This document shows, piece after piece, positions 27,839 to 35,816 of a stretch of DNA of 64,000 bases (positions are counted from its first letter, which is position 1; the number at the start of each line of letters is the position of its first letter). The DNA lies in NCBI RefSeq assembly GCF_017161425.1, contig NZ_CP071057.1, positions 2,357,501 through 2,421,500 of the forward strand, in the 5' to 3' direction. Position numbers and translations under genes: made by a program. The DNA is from Marinicauda algicola (GTDB lineage: Bacteria > Pseudomonadota > Alphaproteobacteria > Caulobacterales > Maricaulaceae). Under the pieces are notes generated by a model. The model was given only the letters and a program-made list of their open reading frames with translations, had not been told where the DNA came from and did no database searches.

Positions 27839-27864
27839 GCCGGGTGATCGTAGGACCACCCGGC
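27839..27864 (-). terminator. Hairpin after mmsA
   Basis: A perfect 8-bp stem, GCCGGGTG (27839-27846) and CACCCGGC (27857-27864), with a 10-base loop. It begins 28 bases beyond the mmsA stop. There is no strong T tract, so it could also be a transcript-stabilising hairpin. Confidence 0.45.
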
Positions 27865-27891
27865 GTCCGGCGCAACCGCGGTGAAGACCGC

Positions 27892-29391
27892 CTATTGCAT
27901 CGTCGGGATCACGAAGGCCTGGTCGGCGACCTCGCCGGTCGGCCAGCGCTGGGTGACCGTCTTGATCTTGGTGAAGAACTTCACGCCCTCCGGGCCGTGC
28001 TGGTTGGTGTCGCCGAAGGCGGAGCGCTTCCAGCCGCCGAAGGTGTGATAGGCGACCGGCACCGGGATCGGCACGTTGATGCCGACCATGCCGACATTGA
28101 CCTTGGCGGCGAACTCGCGCGCGGCGAGCCCGTTGCGGGTGAAGATCGCGACGCCGTTGCCGTACTGGTGCTCGCTCGGCAGGCGCGCGGCCTCCTCGAG
28201 GTCCCTTGCGCGCACGATCTGCAGCACGGGGCCGAAGATCTCCTCCTGGTAGGTGCGCATCTGCGGCGTGACGCGGTCGAACAGCGAGGGGCCGATGAAG
28301 AAGCCCTTCTCGTGGCCCTGCAGCTCGAAGCCGCGCCCGTCGACGAGGAGCTTCGCGCCTTCCTCGACGCCCATCTGGATGTATTGCTCGATCTTGGCCT
28401 TGTGCGCCGCGGTGACGACCGGGCCGTAGGCGGCGTCGGGATCGGTGGAGTGGCCGGGCTTGAGCTTCTCGATCTCGGGCATGAGCTTGTCGATCAGCTT
28501 CTCGGCCGTGTCGTCGCCGACCGGGACGGCCACGGGCAGCGCCATGCAGCGCTCGCCGGCCGATCCGTAGGCCGAGCCGACGAGATCCTTGACCACCTGG
28601 TCCATGTCCGCATCGGGCAGGATGATGCCATGGTTCTTCGCTCCGCCCATGGCCTGCACGCGCTTGCCGTGCGCGGTGCCGGTCGAATAGACGTGCTGGG
28701 CGATGTCGGAGGAGCCCACGAAGCTGACAGCCTTGATGTCGGGATGGGTGAGGATCGCATCCACCGCCACCTTGTCGCCGTGCACGACGTTCAGGATGCC
28801 CTCCGGCAGGCCGGCTTCCAGCATCAGCTCGGCCAGGCGGACCGGGACGCTGGGGTCCTTTTCCGAGGGCTTCAGGATGAAGGCGTTGCCGCAGGCGATG
28901 GCCACGCCGAACATCCACATCGGGATCATGGCGGGGAAGTTGAACGGGGTGATGCCCGCGACGACGCCGAGCGGCTGGCGCATGGAATAGACGTCGATGC
29001 CGGGCCCCGCGCCCTCGGTGTAGTCGCCCTTGAGAAGATGCGGGATGCCGCAGGCGAACTCGATGACTTCCAGGCCGCGCTGCACGTCGCCCTTGGCGTC
29101 GGCGACGACCTTGCCGTGCTCGCTCGCCAGCATGCGGGCGAGCTCGTCCATGTTCTCTTCCAGCAGCTGCTTGAACTTGAACATGACGCGGGCGCGGCGC
29201 TGCGGGTTGACCGCGGCCCAGGCCGGCTGGGCGGCCTCGGCGATCGCGACGGCCTTGGCCACCTCCGCCTCGGTGGCGAACTGGACGCGCGCCTGGACCT
29301 CGCCGGTATTGGGGTCGAACACGTCGCCCCAGCGGCCGGAGCTGCCTTCGAAGGCCTTGCCGTTGATGAAATGGTGGATTTCGCGCGCCAT
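27892..29391 (-). CDS. mmsA: CoA-acylating methylmalonate-semialdehyde dehydrogenase
   Basis: MmsA oxidises (methyl)malonate semialdehyde to propionyl- or acetyl-CoA in valine, beta-alanine or inositol breakdown. The 499 residues start MAREIHHFINGKAFEG. They show the aldehyde dehydrogenase glycine motif VGSSDIAQHVYSTG, the catalytic cysteine in AGERCMALPVA (about residue 284), and the MmsA-type ending around FGDTNQHGPEGVKFFTKIKTV. CoA-dependent members lack the general-base glutamate; the motif AMGGAKNHGIILPDA fits that. It stands alone, without mmsB, so its exact pathway is open. Confidence 0.93.
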   Translation of the reverse strand: MAREIHHFINGKAFEGSSGRWGDVFDPNTGEVQARVQFATEAEVAKAVAIAEAAQPAWAAVNPQRRARVMFKFKQLLEENMDELARMLASEHGKVVADAKGDVQRGLEVIEFACGIPHLLKGDYTEGAGPGIDVYSMRQPLGVVAGITPFNFPAMIPMWMFGVAIACGNAFILKPSEKDPSVPVRLAELMLEAGLPEGILNVVHGDKVAVDAILTHPDIKAVSFVGSSDIAQHVYSTGTAHGKRVQAMGGAKNHGIILPDADMDQVVKDLVGSAYGSAGERCMALPVAVPVGDDTAEKLIDKLMPEIEKLKPGHSTDPDAAYGPVVTAAHKAKIEQYIQMGVEEGAKLLVDGRGFELQGHEKGFFIGPSLFDRVTPQMRTYQEEIFGPVLQIVRARDLEEAARLPSEHQYGNGVAIFTRNGLAAREFAAKVNVGMVGINVPIPVPVAYHTFGGWKRSAFGDTNQHGPEGVKFFTKIKTVTQRWPTGEVADQAFVIPTMQ

Positions 29392-29494
29392 GAGGAGGTC
29401 TCCCGGACTGGTTCTCTTGCCGCGCCTTTACGGCTGCGGCCTTGGCCGGGAGGGATAGCGCCGGGCGGGGGCGATGTCGAGGCGAGCGCGGCGC

Positions 29495-29854
29495 TCAGCG
29501 CCGGGCGAGCAGCACGTTCGCGCCGGCCGCGTCCATGCCCTGCCAGCTTCCGCCCGGTCCGGCCGTGCCGGTCCACAGCGGCTCGCCGCCGATGCCGGTG
29601 AGGACGAGCTGGCCCTCCTCGTGCAGCAGGGTCCACATGCCGGCCTCGGCGAGCACCAGCGCGCAGCCCGGCTCCGCCGCAGCCAGGCCCGAGGTCGAGG
29701 CGGGCGCGAGCCGGCTGTCCGCCGGCCGGCTGGCCGGCTCCATCAGGATCACGCGGCATTGCCCGTCCTCGCCCGTGGCGACATAGCCGCCGGCCATGGC
29801 CTGCGGATCGGTCTGGACGACGAGGGCGGAGAGGAGGGCAAGGAGCATGGTCAT
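29495..29854 (-). CDS. Secreted AprI/Inh-like metalloprotease inhibitor family protein
   Basis: This 119-residue protein has a short signal sequence (MTMLLALLSALVVQT). Its beta-rich mature domain follows the Inh pattern: a GGY...GEDGQCRVILM strand pair, a second cysteine in AAEPGCALVLAEAGMW, then LHEEGQLVLTGIGGEPLW and a final W.G....N.LLAR. Inh proteins inhibit serralysin-type proteases in the periplasm through a lipocalin-like barrel with one disulfide. No such protease is encoded in the window, so function is inferred from pattern only. A minimal lipocalin of another role is possible. Confidence 0.5.
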   Translation of the reverse strand: MTMLLALLSALVVQTDPQAMAGGYVATGEDGQCRVILMEPASRPADSRLAPASTSGLAAAEPGCALVLAEAGMWTLLHEEGQLVLTGIGGEPLWTGTAGPGGSWQGMDAAGANVLLARR

Positions 29855-30018
29855 GGCCTAACCCTTTCAGCGCAGGCCCGGCCTGGCAAGCCCCGAGCGC
29901 CGCGACGGAACGCGCCTGGACGCCGCGTTGAAGAGAGGCGGCCCGCTCCGGCCGGCCGGGAAGACCCCTTTGGCCCGGTCCTCGCCCGCCCCCCTCGGGT
30001 CCAGGCGGGCCGCGCGCC

Positions 30019-31098
30019 TCAGCCGAACGCGCCGCGCGTCCGGTTGGCGAGCGCGACCAGGGAGAGCATGACCGGCACCTCGACGAGCACGCCGACCACG
30101 GTGGCGAGCGCGGCGCCGGAGTTCAGCCCGAACAGGGAGATCGCGACGGCCACGGCCAGTTCGAAGAAGTTCGACGTGCCGATCAGCGCGCACGGAGCGG
30201 CGACGTTGAACGGCACCTTCCAGAGCCAGGCTGCCCCGTAGGCGGCGAGAAATATCCCGTAGGACTGGAGCAGCAGCGGCACCGCGATCATCGCGATCAC
30301 CAGCGGCTGGGCGAGGATGGTCTCGCCCTGGAAGCCGAACAGCAGCACGACGGTGGCCACGAGCCCGATCACCGAGGCCGGCTTGATGCGCGCGGTGAAG
30401 TCGGCGAGCCGCGCCGCGCCCTCCTCGCGCCCGCCGCGCAGCAGGAGCTGCCGCGTCGCCATGCCGGCGGCGAGGGGAACAACCACGTAGAGCCCGACCG
30501 AGAGCAGCAGCGTCTCCCACGGCACGGCGATGTCGGTCACGCCGAGCAGGAGCGCGACGATGGGCGCGAAGGCGAACACCATGACGAGGTCGTTCACGCT
30601 GACCTGGACGAGGGTGTAGGTCGCATCGCCCTTCGTCAGCTGGGACCAGACGAAGACCATGGCGGTGCATGGCGCGGCGCCGAGAATGATCAGCCCGGCG
30701 ATGTATTGCTGCGCGTCGGCCGGGTCGATGAAGGGAGCGAACACGGTCTCGAAGAAGACCACCGCGAGCAGCGCCATGGTGAAGGGCTTCACCAGCCAGT
30801 TCACGGCCAGCGTGATGACGAGCCCTTTCGGCCGGTCGCCGACATGCTTCAGGCTGGCGAAGTCGACATTGACCATCATGGGATAGACCATCGCCCAGAT
30901 CAGCACGGCGACGGGCAGGTTCACCGAGGCGTATTCGAGCGCCGCCAGCGCCTCGAACAGGCCGGGCGCCAGCGTGCCGAGACCGATCCCGGCGAGGATC
31001 GCGAGCCCGACCCAGACCGAGAGCCATTTCTCGAACAGGCCGATCCCCGCCTCCGGCGGCGGCGCCATCTCCGGCGTCCTTGCGGGGTCCTCACGCAT
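30019..31098 (-). CDS. acr3: Arsenite efflux transporter ACR3
   Basis: This 359-residue arsenite permease of the ACR3/BASS-like superfamily has ten hydrophobic segments. It carries the essential cysteine in [19 protein letters not shown] (Cys144) and the conserved glutamate in [10 protein letters not shown] near the end. It exports As(III) made by the upstream reductase. The ATG at 31098 has GGAGG 7 bases upstream and overlaps the arsC stop by 8 bases. It is part of the arsC-acr3 unit, divergent from arsR. Confidence 0.94.
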   Translation of the reverse strand: MREDPARTPEMAPPPEAGIGLFEKWLSVWVGLAILAGIGLGTLAPGLFEALAALEYASVNLPVAVLIWAMVYPMMVNVDFASLKHVGDRPKGLVITLAVNWLVKPFTMALLAVVFFETVFAPFIDPADAQQYIAGLIILGAAPCTAMVFVWSQLTKGDATYTLVQVSVNDLVMVFAFAPIVALLLGVTDIAVPWETLLLSVGLYVVVPLAAGMATRQLLLRGGREEGAARLADFTARIKPASVIGLVATVVLLFGFQGETILAQPLVIAMIAVPLLLQSYGIFLAAYGAAWLWKVPFNVAAPCALIGTSNFFELAVAVAISLFGLNSGAALATVVGVLVEVPVMLSLVALANRTRGAFG

Positions 31099-31567
31099 GG
31101 GCAGCCTCCAGCGCATTGCGCAGCGAGACCGGATCGTCCGCGCGCCAGTCCGATTTCAGGAAGGCCTCCACCCGGGTGCGCAGGGCCTGGTAGGTCGCGT
31201 TGAAGGCCTCGCGCTGGCGGCTCTCCTCGGTGACGGCGGCCGGATCCGCGAGCCCCCAGTGCGCCTGGACCGGCGCGCCCGGCCAGACCGGGTAGGTCTC
31301 CGCGGCCGCGGAATCGCACACCGTGACGACCGCCTGCATCACCGGCGCGTCGGGCCGGGCGAACACGTCCCAGCGCTTGGAGGCGAGTCCGGAGGTGTCG
31401 TGGCCGTGCGCCTCGAGCACCGTCAGCGCCATCGGGTGGGGCTCGCCCCTCGGGTCGGAGCCCGCCGAGTGGCCGCGCACGCCGCAGGGCCGGCCGAGCT
31501 CGGTGAACAGCACTTCGGCGATGATGGACCGCGCCGAATTTCCGGTACACAGGACGAGGATGTTCAT
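31091..31567 (-). CDS. arsC: Arsenate reductase, low-molecular-weight phosphatase type
   Basis: This 158-residue protein is an LMW-PTP-fold arsenate reductase. The P-loop CTGNSARS gives Cys7 and Arg13, and a second cysteine is in VTVCDS (Cys84). In thioredoxin-coupled relatives a third cysteine sits in a C-P-V-W-P segment. Here the equivalent reads TYPVWPG (Tyr92), so the usual disulfide relay is altered. The ATG at 31567 has a GGAGG site. It overlaps acr3 downstream and faces arsR, forming an arsenic detoxification locus. Confidence 0.9.
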   Translation of the reverse strand: MNILVLCTGNSARSIIAEVLFTELGRPCGVRGHSAGSDPRGEPHPMALTVLEAHGHDTSGLASKRWDVFARPDAPVMQAVVTVCDSAAAETYPVWPGAPVQAHWGLADPAAVTEESRQREAFNATYQALRTRVEAFLKSDWRADDPVSLRNALEAAHA

Positions 31568-31628
31568 GGAGGCCTCCGGAGCGGGCTCGCCAGCGTGAGC
31601 CGGCATGGCTAGACTGGATTTCTCATCG

Positions 31629-31646
31629 TTTCAAGGATTATTGAAA
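31629..31646. promoter_or_regulatory. Candidate ArsR operator
   Basis: TTTCAA (31629-31634) and TTGAAA (31641-31646) form a perfect dyad with a 6-base spacer. It ends one base before the arsR ATG, in the 80-base gap between arsR and arsC. ArsR repressors bind such dyads over their own promoters; the position would allow it to control both directions. Confidence 0.5.
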
Positions 31647-31647
31647 T

Positions 31648-31995
31648 ATGGCTGCAGGGACGCTTTCCGAGGACGAGGCCGTGACGCGTCTTTCCGCGCT
31701 CGCCCATGAAACGCGCCTGAAGCTCTTCCGTATCCTCATCGCCGCGGGACCGCAGGGCCTGCCGGCCGGCACGCTCGCCGAACGCCTCGGCGTGTCGCCG
31801 AGCAATCTGTCGGCCCATCTCGCCATCCTCTCCCATGCCGGCCTCGTCGCCGCCCGGCGCGACGGGCGCCGGCGGATCTACTCGGTCGACCTCACCGAGG
31901 CGGGCGCGCTCATCGATTTCCTCGTCTCCGACTGCTGCGCCGGCCATCCCGAGGTGTGCGAGGCGATCGCCCCGGGCGCGCTTTCCTGCCGTTAG
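31648..31995 (+). CDS. arsR: ArsR-family repressor
   Basis: This 115-residue winged-helix repressor has LSALAHETRLKLFRILI and the recognition helix LGVSPSNLSAHLAILSHAGL. It ends in cysteines (SDCCAGHPEVC and SCR) that could sense As(III), since the helix-alpha3 CVC motif of classic ArsR is absent. A C-terminal cysteine sensor is known in some ArsR subgroups. It is divergent from arsC-acr3 with a dyad at its start codon, so it is expected to release arsC-acr3 when arsenite binds. Confidence 0.9.
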   Translation: MAAGTLSEDEAVTRLSALAHETRLKLFRILIAAGPQGLPAGTLAERLGVSPSNLSAHLAILSHAGLVAARRDGRRRIYSVDLTEAGALIDFLVSDCCAGHPEVCEAIAPGALSCR

Positions 31996-32027
31996 CTCCC
32001 CTTGCGGGGGCCGGCGGATCGGTCACC

Positions 32028-32870
32028 ATGGGGCGCATGGAGCGCGAGCCGCAGGACACCCACATCGTCGACCGCCTCATCGAGGAGCGCGCCGTCCGGC
32101 TGCGACAGAGCCGGGCCTGGCCGCTAGTCAAGGCGGTCTTCTATCCGCTGCTGGGCTATTCCAGGGCGGTGCAGGTCGCCGACGCGATCGCCGGGCTGTC
32201 GGGGCGCGACGCGCTCGACTGGGCGGAAGGCTTCCTGTCGATGCGCGTGGAGGCCCACGGGCTGGAGCGGCTGCCCGGCGAAGGCGCGTGCGTCATCGTG
32301 GCCAACCATCCCGGCGGCATCGCGGACGGCATCGCGGTCTGGCAAGCGATCAAGGCGCGCCGGCCGGACGCCGTGTTCTTCGCCAACCTCGACGCGATCC
32401 GCGTCTGCCCGGGCCTGGCCGAGCGGGTCATTCCGGTGGAATGGCGCGTCACCGCACGCTCGCGCCAGAAGACGCGCGAGACGCTGCGCCTGGCGGTGCA
32501 GGCGTTCAGGGAGCAGCGCTGCGTCGTGGTGTTCCCGGCCGGGCGCATGTCGGTGTGGAGCTGGAAGCGCTGGCGCCTCGTCGAGCAGGAGTGGATGCCG
32601 ACGGCCGCGGGCCTGGCGAAGAAGTTCGGCGCGCCGGTTTTGCCGGTCGGCATCCGCCAGCGCATGAGCCTGGCCTTCTATGCGCTCGGCCAGGTCCACG
32701 AGGAGCTCAAGCACATGACCGTGTTCCACGAGCTCCTGGCCAAGCGCGGCGCGCGCTACTGCCTCGCCTTCGGTCCGGCACGCGATCCCGATGCCGATCT
32801 GCCCCGGTCGGAGGCCGGAGCAACGCAGGTTCTGCGCGCCGAGACCGAGGTCCTCGCCGGCCGGGCGTGA
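32028..32870 (+). CDS. PlsC-type acyltransferase
   Basis: This 280-residue protein of the glycerol-3-phosphate/1-acyl-glycerol-3-phosphate acyltransferase superfamily has the catalytic NHPGGIAD (NHx4D) motif about residue 88-95. A VFPAGRMS block stands where PlsC has its FPEG motif. It lacks clear transmembrane helices and is probably peripheral. The acceptor lipid cannot be told. The ATG at 32028 is chosen over an in-frame start at 31956 that would overlap arsR. It is convergent with the BLUF gene. Confidence 0.8.
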   Translation: MGRMEREPQDTHIVDRLIEERAVRLRQSRAWPLVKAVFYPLLGYSRAVQVADAIAGLSGRDALDWAEGFLSMRVEAHGLERLPGEGACVIVANHPGGIADGIAVWQAIKARRPDAVFFANLDAIRVCPGLAERVIPVEWRVTARSRQKTRETLRLAVQAFREQRCVVVFPAGRMSVWSWKRWRLVEQEWMPTAAGLAKKFGAPVLPVGIRQRMSLAFYALGQVHEELKHMTVFHELLAKRGARYCLAFGPARDPDADLPRSEAGATQVLRAETEVLAGRA

Positions 32871-32873
32871 GCC

Positions 32874-33320
32874 TCAGCTCGCCTTGCAGAACCCGATCCG
32901 CTCGCGCTCCGCGACGACGCCGGTCTGGCGCAGGAGCTGGCCGCGGGCGAGGATCTCCTCGGCGCTCATGGCCTCGAAGTCGGGTTCCGCCGGAGCGCCG
33001 GGCGGCAGGGTGGCGCGCATCGCGAAGGCGACCGCCCAGTCGTCGAACAGGCGCCGCGAGACCGGCTCCAGGGTCACTCTGCGGATGTCGAAATGGCGCT
33101 TGTCACGGGCGATGCGCTCGAAGGTCAGCGTCAGGCAGGCGATATCGCCTTCCAGGATCTGGAAGAAGCGGTTGCGTTCGACGCCGAGAAGGCCGGTCAG
33201 CCCGTTCTCCGGATTGTTGCGCAGCCCCGCCGACAGGATGTCGGCGAGCGGGCCCTGCAGCCAGCCGGCACGGATGGGGAAGGCGGGACGGCTGATATAG
33301 ATCAGTCGGCTGAGCGTCAT
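32874..33320 (-). CDS. Stand-alone BLUF blue-light photoreceptor
   Basis: This 148-residue protein is a BLUF domain that binds FAD and senses blue light by flavin-tyrosine-glutamine hydrogen-bond switching. Key residues are Tyr8 (LIYISRP), Asn36 and Asn39 (NNPENGLTG), Gln54 (RFFQILEG) and Trp95. The methionine expected two residues after the tryptophan is Val97 (DWAVAF). About 45 C-terminal residues may be the helical cap; there is no output domain, so it must act on a partner. Two XRE-type regulators lie directly upstream on the same strand, 108 and about 830 bases away, and are obvious candidate partners. Confidence 0.88.
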   Translation of the reverse strand: MTLSRLIYISRPAFPIRAGWLQGPLADILSAGLRNNPENGLTGLLGVERNRFFQILEGDIACLTLTFERIARDKRHFDIRRVTLEPVSRRLFDDWAVAFAMRATLPPGAPAEPDFEAMSAEEILARGQLLRQTGVVAERERIGFCKAS

Positions 33321-33428
33321 GGTCGCGAGTCCTCGGATGTCCTGTGGTCGCCGCCGGGGAACGGCGTTGAGGACGAGGCTCGCGCGGATCAGGGTAAATG
33401 CGCCTTAACGCTGGGGGTGATGAATAAT

Positions 33429-34045
33429 TCAAACGCCGGAATCGTGATGCGCCACGACCTGCGGCCGGCCCGCCTCGAGCCGGGCGAGATAGGTCTCGCG
33501 CTCGACCGGCATGTGGCACGAATAGGCGTGCCAGTAGCCGAGATCGTCACGCACGGCGTGCTGACGGACTCGAAGTAGAAGTGCTTGCCGTCGGCCTGGA
33601 ACGACCAGACGTCCTCCACGCGGCCGACCGTGCCCTCGAGAATGCCCGTCGCCGCGAACTCCTCCAGCAGCCGGGCTATGTCCGGCCCCAGGTCGGGACC
33701 GATCCGCTGACCGGGGTTGAAGCTGGTGAACGGCTCGCCGAGCCGGCGCAGGCCGCGCGAGATCTCCACGAGGCAGATGTGATCGTCATGCTGGCGGATC
33801 AGCGTGGAAAAGCCCGGACAGTGCCGGATCGCGACGCGCCAGTGATCGAAATGGGCGCGGTGTTCGGGCGGGCGGAGCAGGCTGTCTATGCGCTCGGCGA
33901 TTTCCGGCGAGGGCTCGAGCCCGCCCGCTTCCAGCCGTGAGATGTAGGCCTGGCTGACGCCCAGCGCGTCGGCGGCGGCCTCCTGCTTCATCTTCATCCG
34001 CACACGGAATGCACGAAGTCGGGCGCCCCAGTCACCGGTCTGCAC
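33429..34045 (-). pseudogene. XRE-type HTH regulator with C-terminal sensor domain, frameshifted
   Basis: From a GTG at 34045 (VQTGDWGARLRAF) with a GGAGG site, the protein has an XRE helix-turn-helix (MKQEAAADALGVSQAYISRLE) and a sensor-like region ending FQADGKHFYF. Near 33572 the frame shifts. The next frame continues VRQHAVRDDLGYWHAYSCHMPVE to a stop at 33429, matching the VRDDLGQWFVHTTHQPV of the downstream-numbered paralogue. One C missing between 33572 and 33573 explains it; restored length is 205 residues, equal to the paralogue's 204. As sequenced, the protein would have an unrelated tail ending at 33389. Confidence 0.75.
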
Positions 34046-34129
34046 AAGGTCCTCCGCTCGGCTCTCCGGTCTAGACCTAACCCGCGAGACGCGGAGGTCA
34101 TGTAATTTCTTATTAGAAGTAGGGTCTTT

Positions 34130-34141
34130 GGGTTGCAACCC
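34130..34141. promoter_or_regulatory. 12-bp perfect palindrome between the two XRE genes
   Basis: GGGTTGCAACCC at 34130-34141 lies just beyond the stop of the upstream XRE gene. It is about 85-95 bases before the second one, next to an AT-rich stretch (TAAT...ATTA, 34103-34115) that could hold its promoter. It is a possible operator. Confidence 0.35.
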
Positions 34142-34146
34142 TCTCC

Positions 34147-34761
34147 CTATCCGAACGCCCGCACGACGTGCGGCCGGTCGTTCCGGCGTTGCCAGGCAAG
34201 GAATGCCGCCGGCGGAACTGGCTGGTGGGTGGTGTGCACGAACCACTGCCCGAGATCGTCGCGCACCGGGATGTTGACGACGCGGAAGCAGGCCGCGTCC
34301 TGCGCCTCGCCGGAGCGCCAGAGGTTCTCGGTCCGCACCACGGCGCCCTCGAACAGGCCCTCGCCGACGAGGATGGCGAACAGATCGTCCGTGGAGCGCG
34401 CGAACAGGCCGTCGAGCGGCTGGCCGGTGCGGATCTCCGAGAACACCCCGCCCAGCCGGACGAACCCGGCGGAGAAGCAGTCGGCGCGCACACGGCCCGA
34501 CTCCATGCGGATGAGGCTCGCGAAGCCCTCGCAATGGCGCACCGTCTCGCGCCACCGATCGAAATAGGGCCGGAATTGCGGGGTCTCCAGCAGCCGCTCG
34601 ATACGCGCGGCGAGGTCCGGCGCGGGCTTAGCGGCCCCGCATTCCAGGCGCGAGATATAGGCCTGGCTGACCCCAAGCTCCGCCGCGGCGGTATCCTGCT
34701 TCATGTTCATTCGCGCGCGCAACGCCCTCAGGCGCGCGCCGAGCCCGGCCGCGTCGGTCAT
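34147..34761 (-). CDS. XRE-type HTH regulator with C-terminal sensor domain
   Basis: This 204-residue protein has an N-terminal Cro/CI-type HTH (residues about 7-60; MKQDTAAAELGVSQAYISRLE). An about 140-residue domain follows, resembling a PAS-like sensor only in general layout (DDLFAILVGEGLFEGAVVRTENLW, VRDDLGQWFVHTTHQPV). I do not recognise the sensor family. The ATG at 34761 has a GAGG site; a TTG 7 codons earlier is weaker. Its paralogue follows 101 bases downstream and a BLUF photoreceptor after that. A dyad lies 57-72 bases upstream, as expected for autoregulation. Confidence 0.85.
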   Translation of the reverse strand: MTDAAGLGARLRALRARMNMKQDTAAAELGVSQAYISRLECGAAKPAPDLAARIERLLETPQFRPYFDRWRETVRHCEGFASLIRMESGRVRADCFSAGFVRLGGVFSEIRTGQPLDGLFARSTDDLFAILVGEGLFEGAVVRTENLWRSGEAQDAACFRVVNIPVRDDLGQWFVHTTHQPVPPAAFLAWQRRNDRPHVVRAFG

Positions 34762-34817
34762 GGAATTCCTCGCCGATTTCAATCGGCGCCTGTATCCACC
34801 ATGCCGACGCGAAAAAG

Positions 34818-34833
34818 TGCATTAAATTATGCA
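34818..34833. promoter_or_regulatory. TGCAT-N6-ATGCA dyad upstream of the XRE gene
   Basis: TGCAT (34818-34822) and ATGCA (34829-34833) flank TAAATT in an unusually AT-rich stretch between sdhB and the XRE regulator at 34761. It could be the regulator's operator and promoter. The inner bases are not symmetric. Confidence 0.4.
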
Positions 34834-34894
34834 GATAGCGCCTTTTTGCAGTGACGGCGCGGGGCCGCCCCAGCGCGTCGCTTCGGCCGCAGCC

Positions 34895-35674
34895 TCACAC
34901 CTCGCGTTCGACCAGCAGCTCCTTGATCTTGCCGATCGCCTTGGCCGGGTTCAGCCCCTTCGGGCAGACCTGGGCGCAGTTCATGATGGTGTGGCAGCGA
35001 TAGAGCTTGAACGGGTCTTCCAGCGCATCCAGGCGCTCGCCGGTCATCTCGTCGCGGCTGTCGGCGATCCAGCGATAGGCGTGCAGCAGGGCGGCGGGGC
35101 CGAGATACTTGTCCGAGTTCCACCAGTAGGACGGGCAGGCGGTCGAGCAGCAGGCGCACAGGATGCACTCGTACAGCCCGTCGAGCTCGGCGCGGTCCTC
35201 CTGGCTCTGGCGCCACTCGCGCTCGGGCGCGGGCGTGACGGTCTGGAGGAAGGGCTTGATGTGCGCCAGCTGGGCGTAGAAGTTCGTCAGGTCCGGCACC
35301 AGGTCCTTGATCACCGCCTGGTGGGGCAGCGGGGCGATGGTGACCCGGCCCTTGAACTCGTCGATGCCGGCCGTGCAGGCGATGGTGTTGCGCCCGCCTA
35401 TATTCATCGCGCACGAGCCGCAGATTCCCTCCCGGCAGGAGCGCCGGTAGGTCAGCGTGGAATCGATCCGGTTCTTGATGTAGTTCAGCGCGTCCAGAAC
35501 CATCGGCCCGCACTCGTCGAGATCGACGAAATACGTGTCCCAGCGCGGGTTCTCGTCCTGGTCCGGATCGAAGCGGTAGACCCTGAACTCGCGCAGGTTC
35601 GCCGCGCCCTCCGGCTTGGGCCAGGTCTTGCCCTTTGAAATTCTGGAGTTCCTGGGAAGGGTGAGTTGGACCAT
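34895..35674 (-). CDS. sdhB: Succinate dehydrogenase iron-sulfur subunit
   Basis: This is the electron-transfer subunit of complex II, linking FAD in SdhA to the quinone site. The 259 residues contain the 2Fe-2S ligands (CREGICGSC and a later Cys), the 4Fe-4S motif [12 protein letters not shown] and the 3Fe-4S/4Fe-4S motif [14 protein letters not shown]. The ATG at 35674 gives the usual N terminus ([21 protein letters not shown]). Unlike the usual sdhCDAB operon it is separated from sdhA by an amidohydrolase gene and 142 bases of leader. Confidence 0.95.
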   Translation of the reverse strand: MVQLTLPRNSRISKGKTWPKPEGAANLREFRVYRFDPDQDENPRWDTYFVDLDECGPMVLDALNYIKNRIDSTLTYRRSCREGICGSCAMNIGGRNTIACTAGIDEFKGRVTIAPLPHQAVIKDLVPDLTNFYAQLAHIKPFLQTVTPAPEREWRQSQEDRAELDGLYECILCACCSTACPSYWWNSDKYLGPAALLHAYRWIADSRDEMTGERLDALEDPFKLYRCHTIMNCAQVCPKGLNPAKAIGKIKELLVEREV

Positions 35675-35816
35675 CGCCAAATACCTCTGCACTCGCACCT
35701 GGGCGCGAACATAGGTCCTTCGCCGGCTTTGTCGAGACGCTGTCTGCGCTTGCGGGGAGCGGTTCAACCCCACGCAGCCGGGCCGGCGCTCCGGTTCCCG
35801 GCGCAGGCCCGAAGGC

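Noticed and set aside
33389-33428. Tail of the as-sequenced XRE frame
   Set aside because: The last residues in that frame have no similarity to the paralogue, and the composition changes at the break; it is an out-of-frame extension rather than coding sequence.
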